Source: a bacterium (lineage in GTDB: Bacteria; Planctomycetota; UBA11346). From it: a DNA stretch of 62,036 nt. Under the pieces are notes generated by a model. It was not told where the DNA came from. It was given only the letters and a program-made list of their open reading frames with translations, and made no database searches. The stretch's first letter is position 1. Each line of letters starts with the position of its first letter. Location of the stretch: the NCBI GenBank assembly GCA_020049615.1, contig JAIFKN010000013.1, forward strand, positions 1-62,036. The letters are read 5' to 3'. The position numbers and the translations under genes are program-made. Below, one piece after another: positions 1 through 8,349 of this stretch.

Positions 1-206
1 CCGCCCTCGCCGAACTGATGAAGGGCCGCACCGTCGTGGTGGTGGCGCACCGCCTCGCCACCGTGCAGCACGCCGACCGCATCTACGTGCTCGCCGGCAA
101 GGACGACCCCCTCCCGGGCACGGTGCTGGAAGCAGGCAGCCACGCCGAACTGGTGGCCAAGGGTGGCCGCTACGCCGAACTGGTGCGACTGCAGCGCTTG
201 GACTGA
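1..206 (+). CDS. ABC transporter ATP-binding domain, C-terminal fragment
   Basis: The gene enters from outside the window; only its last ~67 codons are present, reading in frame from base 3. The visible part carries the H-loop region of an ABC ATPase ([20 protein letters not shown]) followed by the usual E-x-G-S-H-AEL segment and a short tail. This pattern of the final helix and the phrase [11 protein letters not shown] is typical of exporter-type ABC proteins in which the permease and ATPase are fused. Walker A, the signature motif and Walker B lie off the left edge, so substrate and direction cannot be judged. It converges with the lipoprotein gene to its right. Confidence 0.9.
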   Translation, partial: ALAELMKGRTVVVVAHRLATVQHADRIYVLAGKDDPLPGTVLEAGSHAELVAKGGRYAELVRLQRLD

Positions 207-219
207 CCGTACTGGCTGT

Positions 220-236
220 GCCGATCTCTGATCGGC
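220..236. terminator. Short hairpin between convergent genes
   Basis: The 7-bp stem GCCGATC / GATCGGC with a TCT loop lies 14 bases after the ABC transporter stop and before the end of the convergent lipoprotein gene. There is no clear T-run, so it is only a possible terminator. Confidence 0.35.
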
Positions 237-277
237 GTTGGCAGAATCACCCCCCAGCGCAGGAGGCGGCCCATATG

Positions 278-1525
278 CTAATGGCCTTCCTTGGCGCCAT
301 CAGCGCTCCCGATCTCAATCCATTGGCTAGCGACGATCGGTTCAGTGACTGCTGCACGGCCGCGTGATCCAGGAGTGAAGGTAAAGTCCCACGTGATGTT
401 TTCCTTCTTCAACAAAGCGCCCGTATTGTGGTCGAACGATGCGGGGATGTCGAACAGGGTGAACGAGGCCTTCGTCGCAACCACTGCACTATCGCCGAAG
501 AAGATTCCGGCCTGCTCCGCCTGCTTTGCTATATCCAAGGCGATGAAGCTGGTTTCACCAGGAGTCAGGCGGTTTTCGCCAGAAATCGACCGTATGGTGT
601 ACTGGACGTCACCCAAAGTGAGGCGGCCAGCCAGGTCGCTTATGGAGACGACACGAGGCGAGTTGTTCCGGATCTCTATACCCAGGCGTCGCAGGCTGAA
701 ATAATTGTCTTCGGTCGCCGCGATAAAGGCGACGTTGATGTCTCCGACTGCAAGACGGTTGGCCTCGGCGTTATTCCAGGCGAATTTCGGCGGCGTCATC
801 TGCACGGCGGGTGTGACAACGCGCTGTCCAACCGTCACCGAGCGCTTTCCATAGCGAGCACCGCGGCGCAACGGTTGGACCTTCTCAATCCTGCTCGCTG
901 CGATGTTACATCTGTTACGGAGCGAAAGGACGCCAATAGTGGACGAACCGCCGGTTGGCATGGCACGCACGGCAGACATGAAGTCGTCCCAGTCGCCAGC
1001 GGCGAGATGGCAGACGGCCGCGTTCCAAATGGACAGGATGTAGAGATCGAAGGATCCGAGATCTCCTTGTTTCTGCAATCGGATGCCTTTGTAGGCTGCG
1101 GTATAGGCTGCCGCAATTTCACGAGCCTGTTGGGACGTGAGATTTCGAATGCCCGCCCGCGTTGGCACCAGCGCTTGCGCAGTTCCGACCAAGTCGCTCC
1201 CGGTATCCTTCGGCACATCAATAAGTACAATCGAATCGAATGTCTTGAAAACGTTGCCACCCACCAAATCCGGGCCTGATGTAAAGGCTGCGTCCCATTG
1301 TTCTACCGTTGGAGTTGCTCGTTTTTCCGACTCGCCGGGGATCTGGGTGACAATGGAACCGTTCAGCAACGATATCCATTGTGACGAGTAGATCGCAACC
1401 CGTGAAGTCTCTCGCACCGTCCCAAGCATAAATCGCGATTCCATAACGCCGCCGCAACCATATGTAGCGGCGCATAAGACCACGACACTGGCGACAAGGA
1501 GCGAACGGGCCATAAGATTGGACAT
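278..1525 (-). CDS. Putative lipoprotein of unknown function, atypical composition
   Basis: The 415-residue product starts with a basic N-terminus and a hydrophobic stretch ending in Ala-Thr-Tyr-Gly-Cys at about residues 20-24, which fits a lipoprotein signal with an imperfect lipobox. The ATG at 1525 is preceded by GGAG at a 5-base spacing; the reading frame stays open far upstream, but that part is out of frame with the real LamG gene and is not coding. No known domain was recognised; the C-terminal half looks rich in beta strands. Base composition is clearly lower in GC and codon use less biased than in all neighbours, which suggests recent acquisition. The gene stands alone, converging with the ABC transporter. 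Confidence 0.7.
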   Translation of the reverse strand: MSNLMARSLLVASVVVLCAATYGCGGVMESRFMLGTVRETSRVAIYSSQWISLLNGSIVTQIPGESEKRATPTVEQWDAAFTSGPDLVGGNVFKTFDSIVLIDVPKDTGSDLVGTAQALVPTRAGIRNLTSQQAREIAAAYTAAYKGIRLQKQGDLGSFDLYILSIWNAAVCHLAAGDWDDFMSAVRAMPTGGSSTIGVLSLRNRCNIAASRIEKVQPLRRGARYGKRSVTVGQRVVTPAVQMTPPKFAWNNAEANRLAVGDINVAFIAATEDNYFSLRRLGIEIRNNSPRVVSISDLAGRLTLGDVQYTIRSISGENRLTPGETSFIALDIAKQAEQAGIFFGDSAVVATKASFTLFDIPASFDHNTGALLKKENITWDFTFTPGSRGRAAVTEPIVASQWIEIGSADGAKEGH

Positions 1526-1785
1526 GGGATCTCCGCTTGGAGCGTTACTTCGGTTATATTCTCCAGAATGGGTATCTGGCTGAACTTGTCCAGTGTACCC
1601 TTGTTTGCCTAAACCGGCCCTGGTTGCGAGCGCATAGACGGACGCGCCCTGATGTGCCACCGTCATCCGATATCCAGCGTTGGTCAGCACGCGCATCGCC
1701 AAGGAAGCAGAGGCAACGAGGCAACAGCCTGATGCGCTCGATTCGAGTCCTGTCGCTTCCGTTCCGCCGTGTGAAATGAGCCTGC
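1526..1785. other. 260-base gap of lower GC with a tRNA 3-prime-like string
   Basis: No convincing gene is seen. The stretch shares the lower GC of the lipoprotein gene next to it. Near 1740-1766 it reads ATTCGAGTCCTGTCGCTTCC, which resembles the T-loop and acceptor end of a tRNA, but no matching 5-prime half is present. It may mark the edge of an inserted segment. Confidence 0.35.
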
Positions 1786-2508
1786 TCAGCACCGCGAGAT
1801 GCGCGCCACCGTCTCGGCGTCGAGCGCGGTCGAGCACACCGCCAGGCCGCCCATGCGGCCGGTGAACCAGTTGCCGTACGAGCCGCCACGGTGCACCGCG
1901 CCGACGGTGAAGTCGGCATCCGAGCGGTGCAGCGGACCGGGGTAGGCGTAGGGGTTGAAGCGTTCGCGCCGGTCGAGCACGCCATCGAGGTAGAAACACG
2001 CCTCGCCGCGCGCGAAGGTGCCGACCATGCAGTGCCAGCGGCCCATGGCCATGGCGCTGCCGCCGATCGCAGCGTCCATGCACCAGCGCTCGCCCGGGGT
2101 CGGCCCGCCGACGTTGGAGACGTGCAGGGCGCCCTGCTCCTGGCTGGCGTGGATGCGCAGGTCGATGAACAGGCAGTACTGGCGCTGGCGGCCGGTCTCC
2201 AGCCAACGGCCGGCCACCGCCTGGCACTCGGTGTGGTCCTTGGGCTCGCGCCAGACCCAGCTGATCACCGTCACCTCATCACGCAGGTCGAGCTGCTGCG
2301 ACTCGGCGAACGGCGCCTCGAGCCAGGCCCCGGGCTGGAAACGGGCGCTGTACGGCGACCACACCCCGCCTTCGACCCGCGCCGTGGCGCCGCCACGCTC
2401 GTGCAGGACGCAGGGCCGCGGGCCGCGACCCACGCGGTCGCCGCCGGGCTCGGCGAAATCCCACAGGCTGATCAACGAGGGCAGGGCGAGGATGGTCTTG
2501 GCAGGCAT
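1786..2508 (-). CDS. LamG-like (concanavalin-type jellyroll) domain protein
   Basis: The 240-residue protein has no signal peptide and consists almost entirely of one LamG/concanavalin-like fold. It opens with a LWDFAE segment, has alternating strand-like segments, a central W-H-C-M-V-G-TFARGE segment followed by FYLDGVLD, and ends with G-R-MGGLAVCSTALDAETVARI, the typical closing of LamG_3-type domains. Start ATG at 2508 lies 7 bases after the stop of the AraC regulator, so both should be co-transcribed. Cytoplasmic LamG proteins of this kind are often found in carbohydrate-utilisation loci of PVC bacteria; a carbohydrate-related role is inferred from context, not shown. Confidence 0.75.
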   Translation of the reverse strand: MPAKTILALPSLISLWDFAEPGGDRVGRGPRPCVLHERGGATARVEGGVWSPYSARFQPGAWLEAPFAESQQLDLRDEVTVISWVWREPKDHTECQAVAGRWLETGRQRQYCLFIDLRIHASQEQGALHVSNVGGPTPGERWCMDAAIGGSAMAMGRWHCMVGTFARGEACFYLDGVLDRRERFNPYAYPGPLHRSDADFTVGAVHRGGSYGNWFTGRMGGLAVCSTALDAETVARISRC

Positions 2509-2515
2509 GCTGGTC

Positions 2516-3463
2516 TCAGGGTTGGCGCTCGCGCCAGGCCAGGGGGCTGAGGCCCTCCTGGCGGCGGAAGCGACGGTTGAACGTGGCGATCGAACCGAAG
2601 CCGCAAGCCAGGGCCACCGCGGTGACGTCGCCGTCCGAACGCAGCAGGCGCTCCTTGGCCCGGTCGACCCGCACACGGTTGAGCACCTCGAGGAAGGTGG
2701 CGCGGTGATGGCGCTTGAGCAGGGCGTTGAGCGTGTTCTCCGACACGCCGCAGCGGCGCGCGACCTCGGGCAGGGTCAGCGGCTCGCGGTAGCGCTCGAC
2801 CAGCAGGGCCTCGACCGCGGCGAGCCGTTCGAGGTCGCGGCGGGCATCGACTGGCGGCGGATCGGCCGGGTTGCAGTCGCTGCCGCCATCGCCGGCGAGG
2901 ATGGCGAGCACATCGATGACCAGCGCAGCGCGGCGGGCCGGCACACCGGGGTCGGCGGCAAGGCGCTCGGCGGCGACCGCGGCGGCGGCACCGGCGAAAT
3001 GCACGCCACGCCGCGCCCGCGCCAGCAGCGTGGTCACGCCACGCCATTCCGGCACATCGGGCAGGGTGGTCAGCGCAGGGTCCCACCACGCCAGCGACGA
3101 GGCTATGGCCTGATCGTTGGGCAGGAAACCTTCGGTCCAGAACGCGTGCGGCAGTCCCGGCGCGACGAGGAACGCCGCGGGGTGGTGCGCCGTGCCCTCG
3201 GCATTGCCCACGCGCCAACGAAACGCGACCGGGCCGGGATGCTCGCCGCCGTTGGCCATCACGATCAGCTCGCAGGCGGCATGGGCGTGCCAGAAGAAGT
3301 CCCAGCGCGCCGAGCGGCCATATTCAAGGCGCACCGACGCGCCGGAGCCGAGCGGATCGTGCTGGGTACCGCGGGAGGCGGGCAGGCGCATGCGCCGCAT
3401 CATGGCTTGGATTTCTGAGCGTCGATCTGCGATTTCTGACCACGGGATCTGCACCTGCGACAC
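2516..3463 (-). CDS. AraC-family transcriptional regulator
   Basis: Up to 315 residues: an N-terminal cupin-like sensing half (HAHAACELIVMANGG, then LVAPGLPHAFW) and a C-terminal double helix-turn-helix of the AraC/XylS type from about residue 220 (LTLPEVARRCGVSENTLNALLKRH, then VTAVALACGFGSIATFNRRFRRQEG with the usual ending). It probably senses a sugar and controls the divergent isomerase/dehydrogenase run starting at 3525. The start is uncertain: the first ATG is at 3463, but Met21/Met22 (about 3403/3400) would place the spaced repeat at 3410-3439 upstream of the gene instead of inside it. Confidence 0.88.
   Translation of the reverse strand: MSQVQIPWSEIADRRSEIQAMMRRMRLPASRGTQHDPLGSGASVRLEYGRSARWDFFWHAHAACELIVMANGGEHPGPVAFRWRVGNAEGTAHHPAAFLVAPGLPHAFWTEGFLPNDQAIASSLAWWDPALTTLPDVPEWRGVTTLLARARRGVHFAGAAAAVAAERLAADPGVPARRAALVIDVLAILAGDGGSDCNPADPPPVDARRDLERLAAVEALLVERYREPLTLPEVARRCGVSENTLNALLKRHHRATFLEVLNRVRVDRAKERLLRSDGDVTAVALACGFGSIATFNRRFRRQEGLSPLAWRERQP
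3410..3439. promoter_or_regulatory. Direct repeat spaced 21 bases, possible AraC operator
   Basis: GATTTCTGA occurs at 3410-3418 and again at 3431-3439, a 21-base spacing, which is two helical turns. AraC proteins classically bind two directly repeated half-sites at this spacing. It lies at the 5-prime end of the AraC gene, between it and the divergent sugar genes. It could equally be a degenerate heptamer repeat (3 x 7 bases) like those in the T6SS locus. Confidence 0.35.
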
Positions 3464-3524
3464 CGCGTGGCGCGTAGCGAGGGCCTTTCCGTCGACCGAA
3501 GATCGCGCGCAAGGAGACCATCAC

Positions 3525-4415
3525 ATGCTGACCTGGGGATACGCGGGCGTCGCGCACGGCGACCTGCGCTGGTGGGACGGCGATCAGACCATCAACAAGT
3601 TGAACTGGTGCCGGAAGCACGGCTTCGGCTCGACCGGCGTCAATCTCGCCGAACTTGCCGACCCGGCGCGCCGCGCCGCCGTGCTGCAGGCCGGCGAAGG
3701 CCTGCGCCTGGATGTCGGCTGGCACGCCGACTGGTACACCCTGCCCGCCGCCGAGGTCGCCCGCCAGGGCGAGGCCTTCGTGCGCGAACTCGAACGCCAC
3801 CGCGAGGCCTTGCGCTGCCCCTTCGTCGGCACCAACACCGGCGGCAAGCACCGCTTCGACGCCGAGTGGCCGATCGAGCGGCAGCTCGAGCGGGTCAGCG
3901 CCGCGCTGCGCCCCACCGCCCGCCGCCTCGCCGACCTCGGCTGCCCGCTGGCGGTGCACAACGCCTTCGACTGGTGGGGCTCGGACCTGGCGGCGCTGTG
4001 TCGTGCCACGCCCGGCCTCGGCGTCCTCTTCGACACCGGCAACAGCCTGGTGGTCGGCGAACGGCCGCTCGACATGGCCCGCCACGTCGCGCCGTTCACC
4101 GTCGCCACCCACATCAAGGACCACGTGCTCTTCCCGTGGACCGATACGCGGGCCAAGGAGCGCGGCTACAAGGGGCAGGCCCTGATCGTCGATGGCGCGG
4201 TGCTCGGTGAAGGCCACGCCGAGGTGCGCGCGGTGGTCGAATACCTGCTCGCCAACGTGCGCGATCCCGAAGCGGTGATGTGGGGCTGGGAGCTGGAGCC
4301 GCCGGAGGGCATGAACGGCCAGTTGGCGGTCGAACGCAGCTGGGCCGTGATCCGCGAGATCGAAGCCGCCTATGCGCGCCGCATCGGCGCAGGAGCCGTC
4401 GCATGCGCCCGCTGA
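3525..4415 (+). CDS. Sugar phosphate isomerase/epimerase (TIM barrel)
   Basis: The 296-residue product has the xylose-isomerase-like TIM barrel fold (AP_endonuc_2 type). Visible family signs are a strand GWHADWY, the segment VGTNTGGKHRF, the metal-site strand LGVLFDTGNSL and the THIKDHVLFPW segment, where Asp and His residues would bind a divalent metal. A strong AAGGAGA Shine-Dalgarno at 3511-3517 fixes the ATG at 3525. It overlaps the Gfo/Idh gene by 13 bases, and AraC lies upstream in the opposite direction, so it is probably an inducible sugar or polyol catabolic enzyme. The exact substrate cannot be read from sequence. Confidence 0.85.
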   Translation: MLTWGYAGVAHGDLRWWDGDQTINKLNWCRKHGFGSTGVNLAELADPARRAAVLQAGEGLRLDVGWHADWYTLPAAEVARQGEAFVRELERHREALRCPFVGTNTGGKHRFDAEWPIERQLERVSAALRPTARRLADLGCPLAVHNAFDWWGSDLAALCRATPGLGVLFDTGNSLVVGERPLDMARHVAPFTVATHIKDHVLFPWTDTRAKERGYKGQALIVDGAVLGEGHAEVRAVVEYLLANVRDPEAVMWGWELEPPEGMNGQLAVERSWAVIREIEAAYARRIGAGAVACAR

Positions 4416-5575
4416 ACACCCTGCTCATCGGCTGTGGCAGCATGGGTCGCGCCCAGGCCGGCATCCTCGCCGGTCTGCCCGCCTACCGCCTGGTCGGCGT
4501 CGCCGACGTGGTCGCCAGCGCCGCCCAGGAGGTCGGAGCCAAGCACGGCTGCGCGCACGGCAGCGACCCGCTCGCGATGATGCGCGAGCTGCGCCCGGAG
4601 GTGGTCGCGATCTGCACCGGCAACGACACCCACGCCGCGCTGACCCTTGCCGCCGCCGCGCACGGCGCCAAGGCGGTGTACTGCGAGAAGCCGATGGCGG
4701 TCGACCTCGACGATGCGCGACGCATGGTCGAGGCCTGCGCCGCCGCCGGGACGCGCCTGGTGGTCAACCACCAGCGCCGCACCGGCGCCGACCTGCGCGC
4801 CATGCGCCAGGCCATCGCCAGCGGTGCGATCGGCCAGGTCCGCCGGGTGCGCATGCAGAATGCGGGCGACACCCTGTCGGACGGCACCCATGCGGTCGAC
4901 AGCCTGCGCTACCTGCTCGGCGACGTGCCGTGGGAGCGGGTGGTGGCGCAGATGCATCGCGGCGACCCGGCGTTGAAGCCGAAACCGAAGGCGCAGAGCA
5001 ACCGTGCGGGCTGGCGCTTCGGCCATCCGGTCGAGGATGGCACCGTGGCCGAGATCGACTTCGCTGGCGGCATCCGCGCCGAGATCCTGAACGGCGATCT
5101 GGTCGAGGGCTACACCTCCTACCAGCACTACGAGGTGTTCGGCACCACCGGCCGGCTGTGGCGCTGGGGCGACTGCCAGGCCTGCGCCGCCAGCGCTGGT
5201 GCAGGCCCGGCGGCGTGGAACGGCAACGTGCTGATCGCCGACGGCCGGCCCGGCACCCACCAGGCGGTCTTCGACACCGCCAACTGGCCCTACCGCGCCC
5301 ATCCGTCGCCGGGTGGCGAGTGGCGCCTGCTCGAACTCGACGGCGACCCCCTGCGCAACCTCATCGCCGACGCCTATGCCAAGCTGGCCGAATGCCTGGC
5401 CAGCGGCGCGGCCCATCCGATGGATGGCAGCGTCGGCCTCGCCGACCTGGAGCTGGTGACGGCGATCTACGCCAGCGCCGAGCGCCGGGCGCCGGTGAAG
5501 CCCGGCGAACTGCCGGGGACCTCGCCGCTGTGGCGCATGTTCCCGGACCAGCAGACGGCCGGCGCGCGTGCCTGA
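4403..5575 (+). CDS. Gfo/Idh/MocA-family NAD(P)-dependent oxidoreductase
   Basis: The 390-residue protein opens with a Rossmann fold, LLIGCGSMGRAQAGIL (GxGxxG at residues ~9-14), followed by the signature VYCEKPMAVDLDDA, whose Lys is the catalytic residue of the family. The C-terminal half is the alpha/beta domain that binds the sugar. The start at 4403 is chosen because it begins the Rossmann strand and has AGGAG just upstream; it lies inside the end of the preceding isomerase gene. Translational coupling on both sides implies one pathway: oxidation of a sugar or inositol-like substrate flanked by two isomerases. Secretion signals are absent. Confidence 0.88.
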   Translation: MRPLNTLLIGCGSMGRAQAGILAGLPAYRLVGVADVVASAAQEVGAKHGCAHGSDPLAMMRELRPEVVAICTGNDTHAALTLAAAAHGAKAVYCEKPMAVDLDDARRMVEACAAAGTRLVVNHQRRTGADLRAMRQAIASGAIGQVRRVRMQNAGDTLSDGTHAVDSLRYLLGDVPWERVVAQMHRGDPALKPKPKAQSNRAGWRFGHPVEDGTVAEIDFAGGIRAEILNGDLVEGYTSYQHYEVFGTTGRLWRWGDCQACAASAGAGPAAWNGNVLIADGRPGTHQAVFDTANWPYRAHPSPGGEWRLLELDGDPLRNLIADAYAKLAECLASGAAHPMDGSVGLADLELVTAIYASAERRAPVKPGELPGTSPLWRMFPDQQTAGARA

Positions 5576-6356
5576 GCGCGTCGCCGTCTCGCTGTCGGCC
5601 TGGCGGCTGCCGCTGGAGCAGGCCCTCGACCGCGCGCACGACCTCGGCGCGCGCGCGGTCGATATCATCGCCATCCCCGGCTGGGGGCAGCTCGACCCGG
5701 CGGCGGTGGCGCGCGACCCGCCGGCCTGGATCCATCGCGTCGGCACCGCCCTGCGCCGGCGCGGGCTGCGCTGCAGTGCGATCAACGCCGCGCTGCCTGA
5801 ACCGCACCGGACAGCTCCGCCGGCGCTGCGGCGGCACGCGCTGCTCCAGGCCGACGCCCTGGCGCAGCTCTGCGCCGGGCTCGGCGCGCGGGTGGTCAGC
5901 CTCTATCCCGGCTATGTCCATCCCGGCGACGCCATCCCCGGCGGACTCGCGGCGACCTGCCGGAACTGGGTGGCGATCGGCCGACGGCATGGCGTGCACC
6001 TCGCGCCGGAGGTGCATTGGCGCAGCGCCTTACCCACACCCGAAGCGGCGCTGCAACTCGCCCGCCAAGCGCCTGGCTTGCGTTTCACCCTCGACCCCAG
6101 CCATCAACTCGCCGCTGGCCTGCCACTGACCGATTGGCGCCCACTGCTGGACCGCGTCGTCCATGTGCACTGGCGTAATGCCGCTAACGGTCGGTTGCAG
6201 GCTCCGTGGGATGGCGGCCTACAGGTGCAGGACCTCCGCACATGGCTCGCATCAGCCGGCTATGCAGGCTGGCATGCAGCCGAGACGTTGCCTGAAGACA
6301 AAACGTGGCCATCCGAAATACCGGCAATCCTTGCTTGGCTCGATAGGATCGACTGA
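5568..6356 (+). CDS. Second sugar phosphate isomerase/epimerase (TIM barrel)
   Basis: This 262-residue TIM-barrel protein starts with GTG at 5568, overlapping the end of the dehydrogenase gene by 8 bases. It has the expected strands AVDIIAIPGWG, VVSLYPGYVHPGD, HLAPEVHW (Glu as likely metal ligand), FTLDPSHQLAAGL (Asp and His) and VVHVHWRNA. It is only distantly like the isomerase at 3525, so the two probably do different steps or handle different epimers. It is the last gene of the three-gene sugar run; the following lipoprotein gene starts 92 bases on. Confidence 0.82.
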   Translation: MPERVAVSLSAWRLPLEQALDRAHDLGARAVDIIAIPGWGQLDPAAVARDPPAWIHRVGTALRRRGLRCSAINAALPEPHRTAPPALRRHALLQADALAQLCAGLGARVVSLYPGYVHPGDAIPGGLAATCRNWVAIGRRHGVHLAPEVHWRSALPTPEAALQLARQAPGLRFTLDPSHQLAAGLPLTDWRPLLDRVVHVHWRNAANGRLQAPWDGGLQVQDLRTWLASAGYAGWHAAETLPEDKTWPSEIPAILAWLDRID

Positions 6357-6448
6357 GCCTGATAATGTTCCAATTGATGCATAGCCAGACGCACGACGCT
6401 TCCAGTAGACACTTGCCTTCCTCGCCCCGGCCATGCACATCTGCAGCC

Positions 6449-8290
6449 ATGCTTAGCCGCACCCTTCTGATGGTCGCCGCCGGCGCCACCTTCGCCCTCA
6501 CTGGCTGCAAGAACGCGGTCGATGTCCGTCAGGAGATGGTCTACGACGTCCAGGTCGGGGCCTACGAGCGCGCCATCCCCAAGGTCAACGACCTCTACGA
6601 CTGCGTGCAGGCCGGCGAACTGGCCGAGGCGGACGACAAGGAACCCGCCCAGGCCGACGAGGTCGAAGGCAAGAATGAACTGCTCTGGCGCATGGAGCGC
6701 GGTTCGATCGACGTCCTGCGCGGCGACACCGCGGGGGCGCGCAAGCACCTCGACCGCGCCTCCAACCTGGTGACCGAGCGCCGCACCGCCTCGCTGACCC
6801 GCGCCATCGGCACCTATCTCGCCAACGACACCGCCCAGGAGTATGCCGGCAACGGCTATGAGCACGTCCTGGTCGACTACCACCGTGTGATCGACGCGGT
6901 GATCGCCGCGCAGCGCCTGCAGGGCATCCTGCCGGCCAAGGCCGGCGAGGACGGCTACGACCTCGACACCGCCGTGCAGGTGATGAACAACGTCGCCCGC
7001 GGCATGTCGATCGAGCGCATCCAGTTCAACAAGGACAACGCGCCCGACCTGCGCTACTTCGACGACCCCTACGCCCGCTTCATCGCCGGCGTGATGGTCC
7101 TGGCCACCCCGCCCAAGCTGCGCGGCAGCGACGACATGAACTTCGCCTGGACCATGCTGAGCAGCGCCTGCAAGGGTTATGCCAAGCAGAGCACGGTGCT
7201 CGGCGGCGCCAGCGACATGCGCTACGAGGTGCCGAAGATCCCGCAGCCGGTCCTGGCCCTGGCCATGCAGGTCGGCAGCGCCTTCGACCCCGAAGGCCTC
7301 GGCAGCCTGCTCAAGGACCTGGGCATCGCCGCTGACGACGCCGCCTTCAAGATGCCGCCGCTGGGCAAGGACAAGGGCATGGTGCTGGTGCTCAACCACG
7401 CCGACTGGATCACCCCGACCGACCGCCTGGAGATCAACCTCACCGCGGGCGTGTGGGCCGGCCCGAGCGTCACCGAGGCCGAGCGCCTGCGCGGCGTGAC
7501 CATCACCGGCGTGCACTGCGGCTGGACCACGGCCTGGGCCAAGGGGCCGGGCTCCGAACGCGCCACCGGCTGGACTGCGGTCCTCGCCGGCGCCGGCGAG
7601 ATCGCCAACCTCTTCGGCAAGCTGGAGACCGGCACCTGGATCGGCTTCGAGATGCCGACCCACCGCCAGGATGCCCCGATCCCGACCCCCGGCGTAGTCG
7701 TCTTCGGCACCGAGGAGCGGCAGCTGGTCGTCACCGACGACATCGACGCCTATGCCCGCGTCACGCTCAAGGACCTGCAGCCCGGCGTGCTGACCAAGAC
7801 CATGACCCGCGTGCTGACCAAGCACATCGCGGCGGCCGTCGCTGGCGCCGCCGCCAAGGAGGCGACCAAGGACCAGGGCCTCGGCGGGCAGCTGTTCGGC
7901 GCACTGGTCGGCGTTGCCGCCCACGCCGCCGCCTCGGCCTCGGAATCCGCCGATACCCGTCATTGGGGCCTGCTCCCCGACCGCATTGAAGCCTCCCTGG
8001 CGGCGGTGCCGGCGGGCAAGCTGCGCATCGCCATCCGTCAGGCCGACGGCTCGCAGGAGCTGGGCGACGTCACCGTCCCGGCCGGTCGCCTGGTCATCGT
8101 CCCGGCGCGCACCTTCCCGCGTCCGATGCCCTGCCCGTACCCGGCCGGATCGCCCGAAGCCAGCGGCCCGGTCGCGCCGAAGGCGGCCGCGGCGTCCGAG
8201 CCGGTCGTCTCGCCCGAGCCCAAGGTCTCGCCGGAACCCGGCGTGTCACCCGAGCCGAAGGTCTCGCCGGACCCCAGCGCAACCAAGTGA
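6449..8290 (+). CDS. COG3014-type lipoprotein, envelope-associated
   Basis: A 613-residue lipoprotein: hydrophobic signal, then Ala-Leu-Thr-Gly-Cys at about residues 15-19. The N-terminal ~200 residues look like helical repeats (YERAIPKVNDLYDC, GDTAGARKHLDRASNLV), followed by a beta-rich middle with a conserved-looking segment MVLVLNHADW, and helix-rich HIAAAVAGAAAKEATKD. The order helical repeats then this middle fits the COG3014 family, which is commonly encoded next to LpoB-type genes, as here. The C-terminus is a Pro/Glu-rich tail with repeats of SPEPKV (about 8207-8275), probably a flexible spacer. ATG 6449 was chosen because it begins the lipoprotein signal. Function beyond cell-envelope association is unknown. 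Confidence 0.75.
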   Translation: MLSRTLLMVAAGATFALTGCKNAVDVRQEMVYDVQVGAYERAIPKVNDLYDCVQAGELAEADDKEPAQADEVEGKNELLWRMERGSIDVLRGDTAGARKHLDRASNLVTERRTASLTRAIGTYLANDTAQEYAGNGYEHVLVDYHRVIDAVIAAQRLQGILPAKAGEDGYDLDTAVQVMNNVARGMSIERIQFNKDNAPDLRYFDDPYARFIAGVMVLATPPKLRGSDDMNFAWTMLSSACKGYAKQSTVLGGASDMRYEVPKIPQPVLALAMQVGSAFDPEGLGSLLKDLGIAADDAAFKMPPLGKDKGMVLVLNHADWITPTDRLEINLTAGVWAGPSVTEAERLRGVTITGVHCGWTTAWAKGPGSERATGWTAVLAGAGEIANLFGKLETGTWIGFEMPTHRQDAPIPTPGVVVFGTEERQLVVTDDIDAYARVTLKDLQPGVLTKTMTRVLTKHIAAAVAGAAAKEATKDQGLGGQLFGALVGVAAHAAASASESADTRHWGLLPDRIEASLAAVPAGKLRIAIRQADGSQELGDVTVPAGRLVIVPARTFPRPMPCPYPAGSPEASGPVAPKAAAASEPVVSPEPKVSPEPGVSPEPKVSPDPSATK

Positions 8291-8349
8291 TGACCGGCCG
8301 CGCCGGCTGATAGCCTCCCACCACGCTCAACCTTCCCCAGGAACCATCC

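Noticed and set aside
1528..2227. N-terminal extension of the lipoprotein gene into the LamG gene
   Set aside because: That part is out of frame with the LamG protein, Arg-rich and not protein-like; the lipoprotein signal with a ribosome site starts at 1525.
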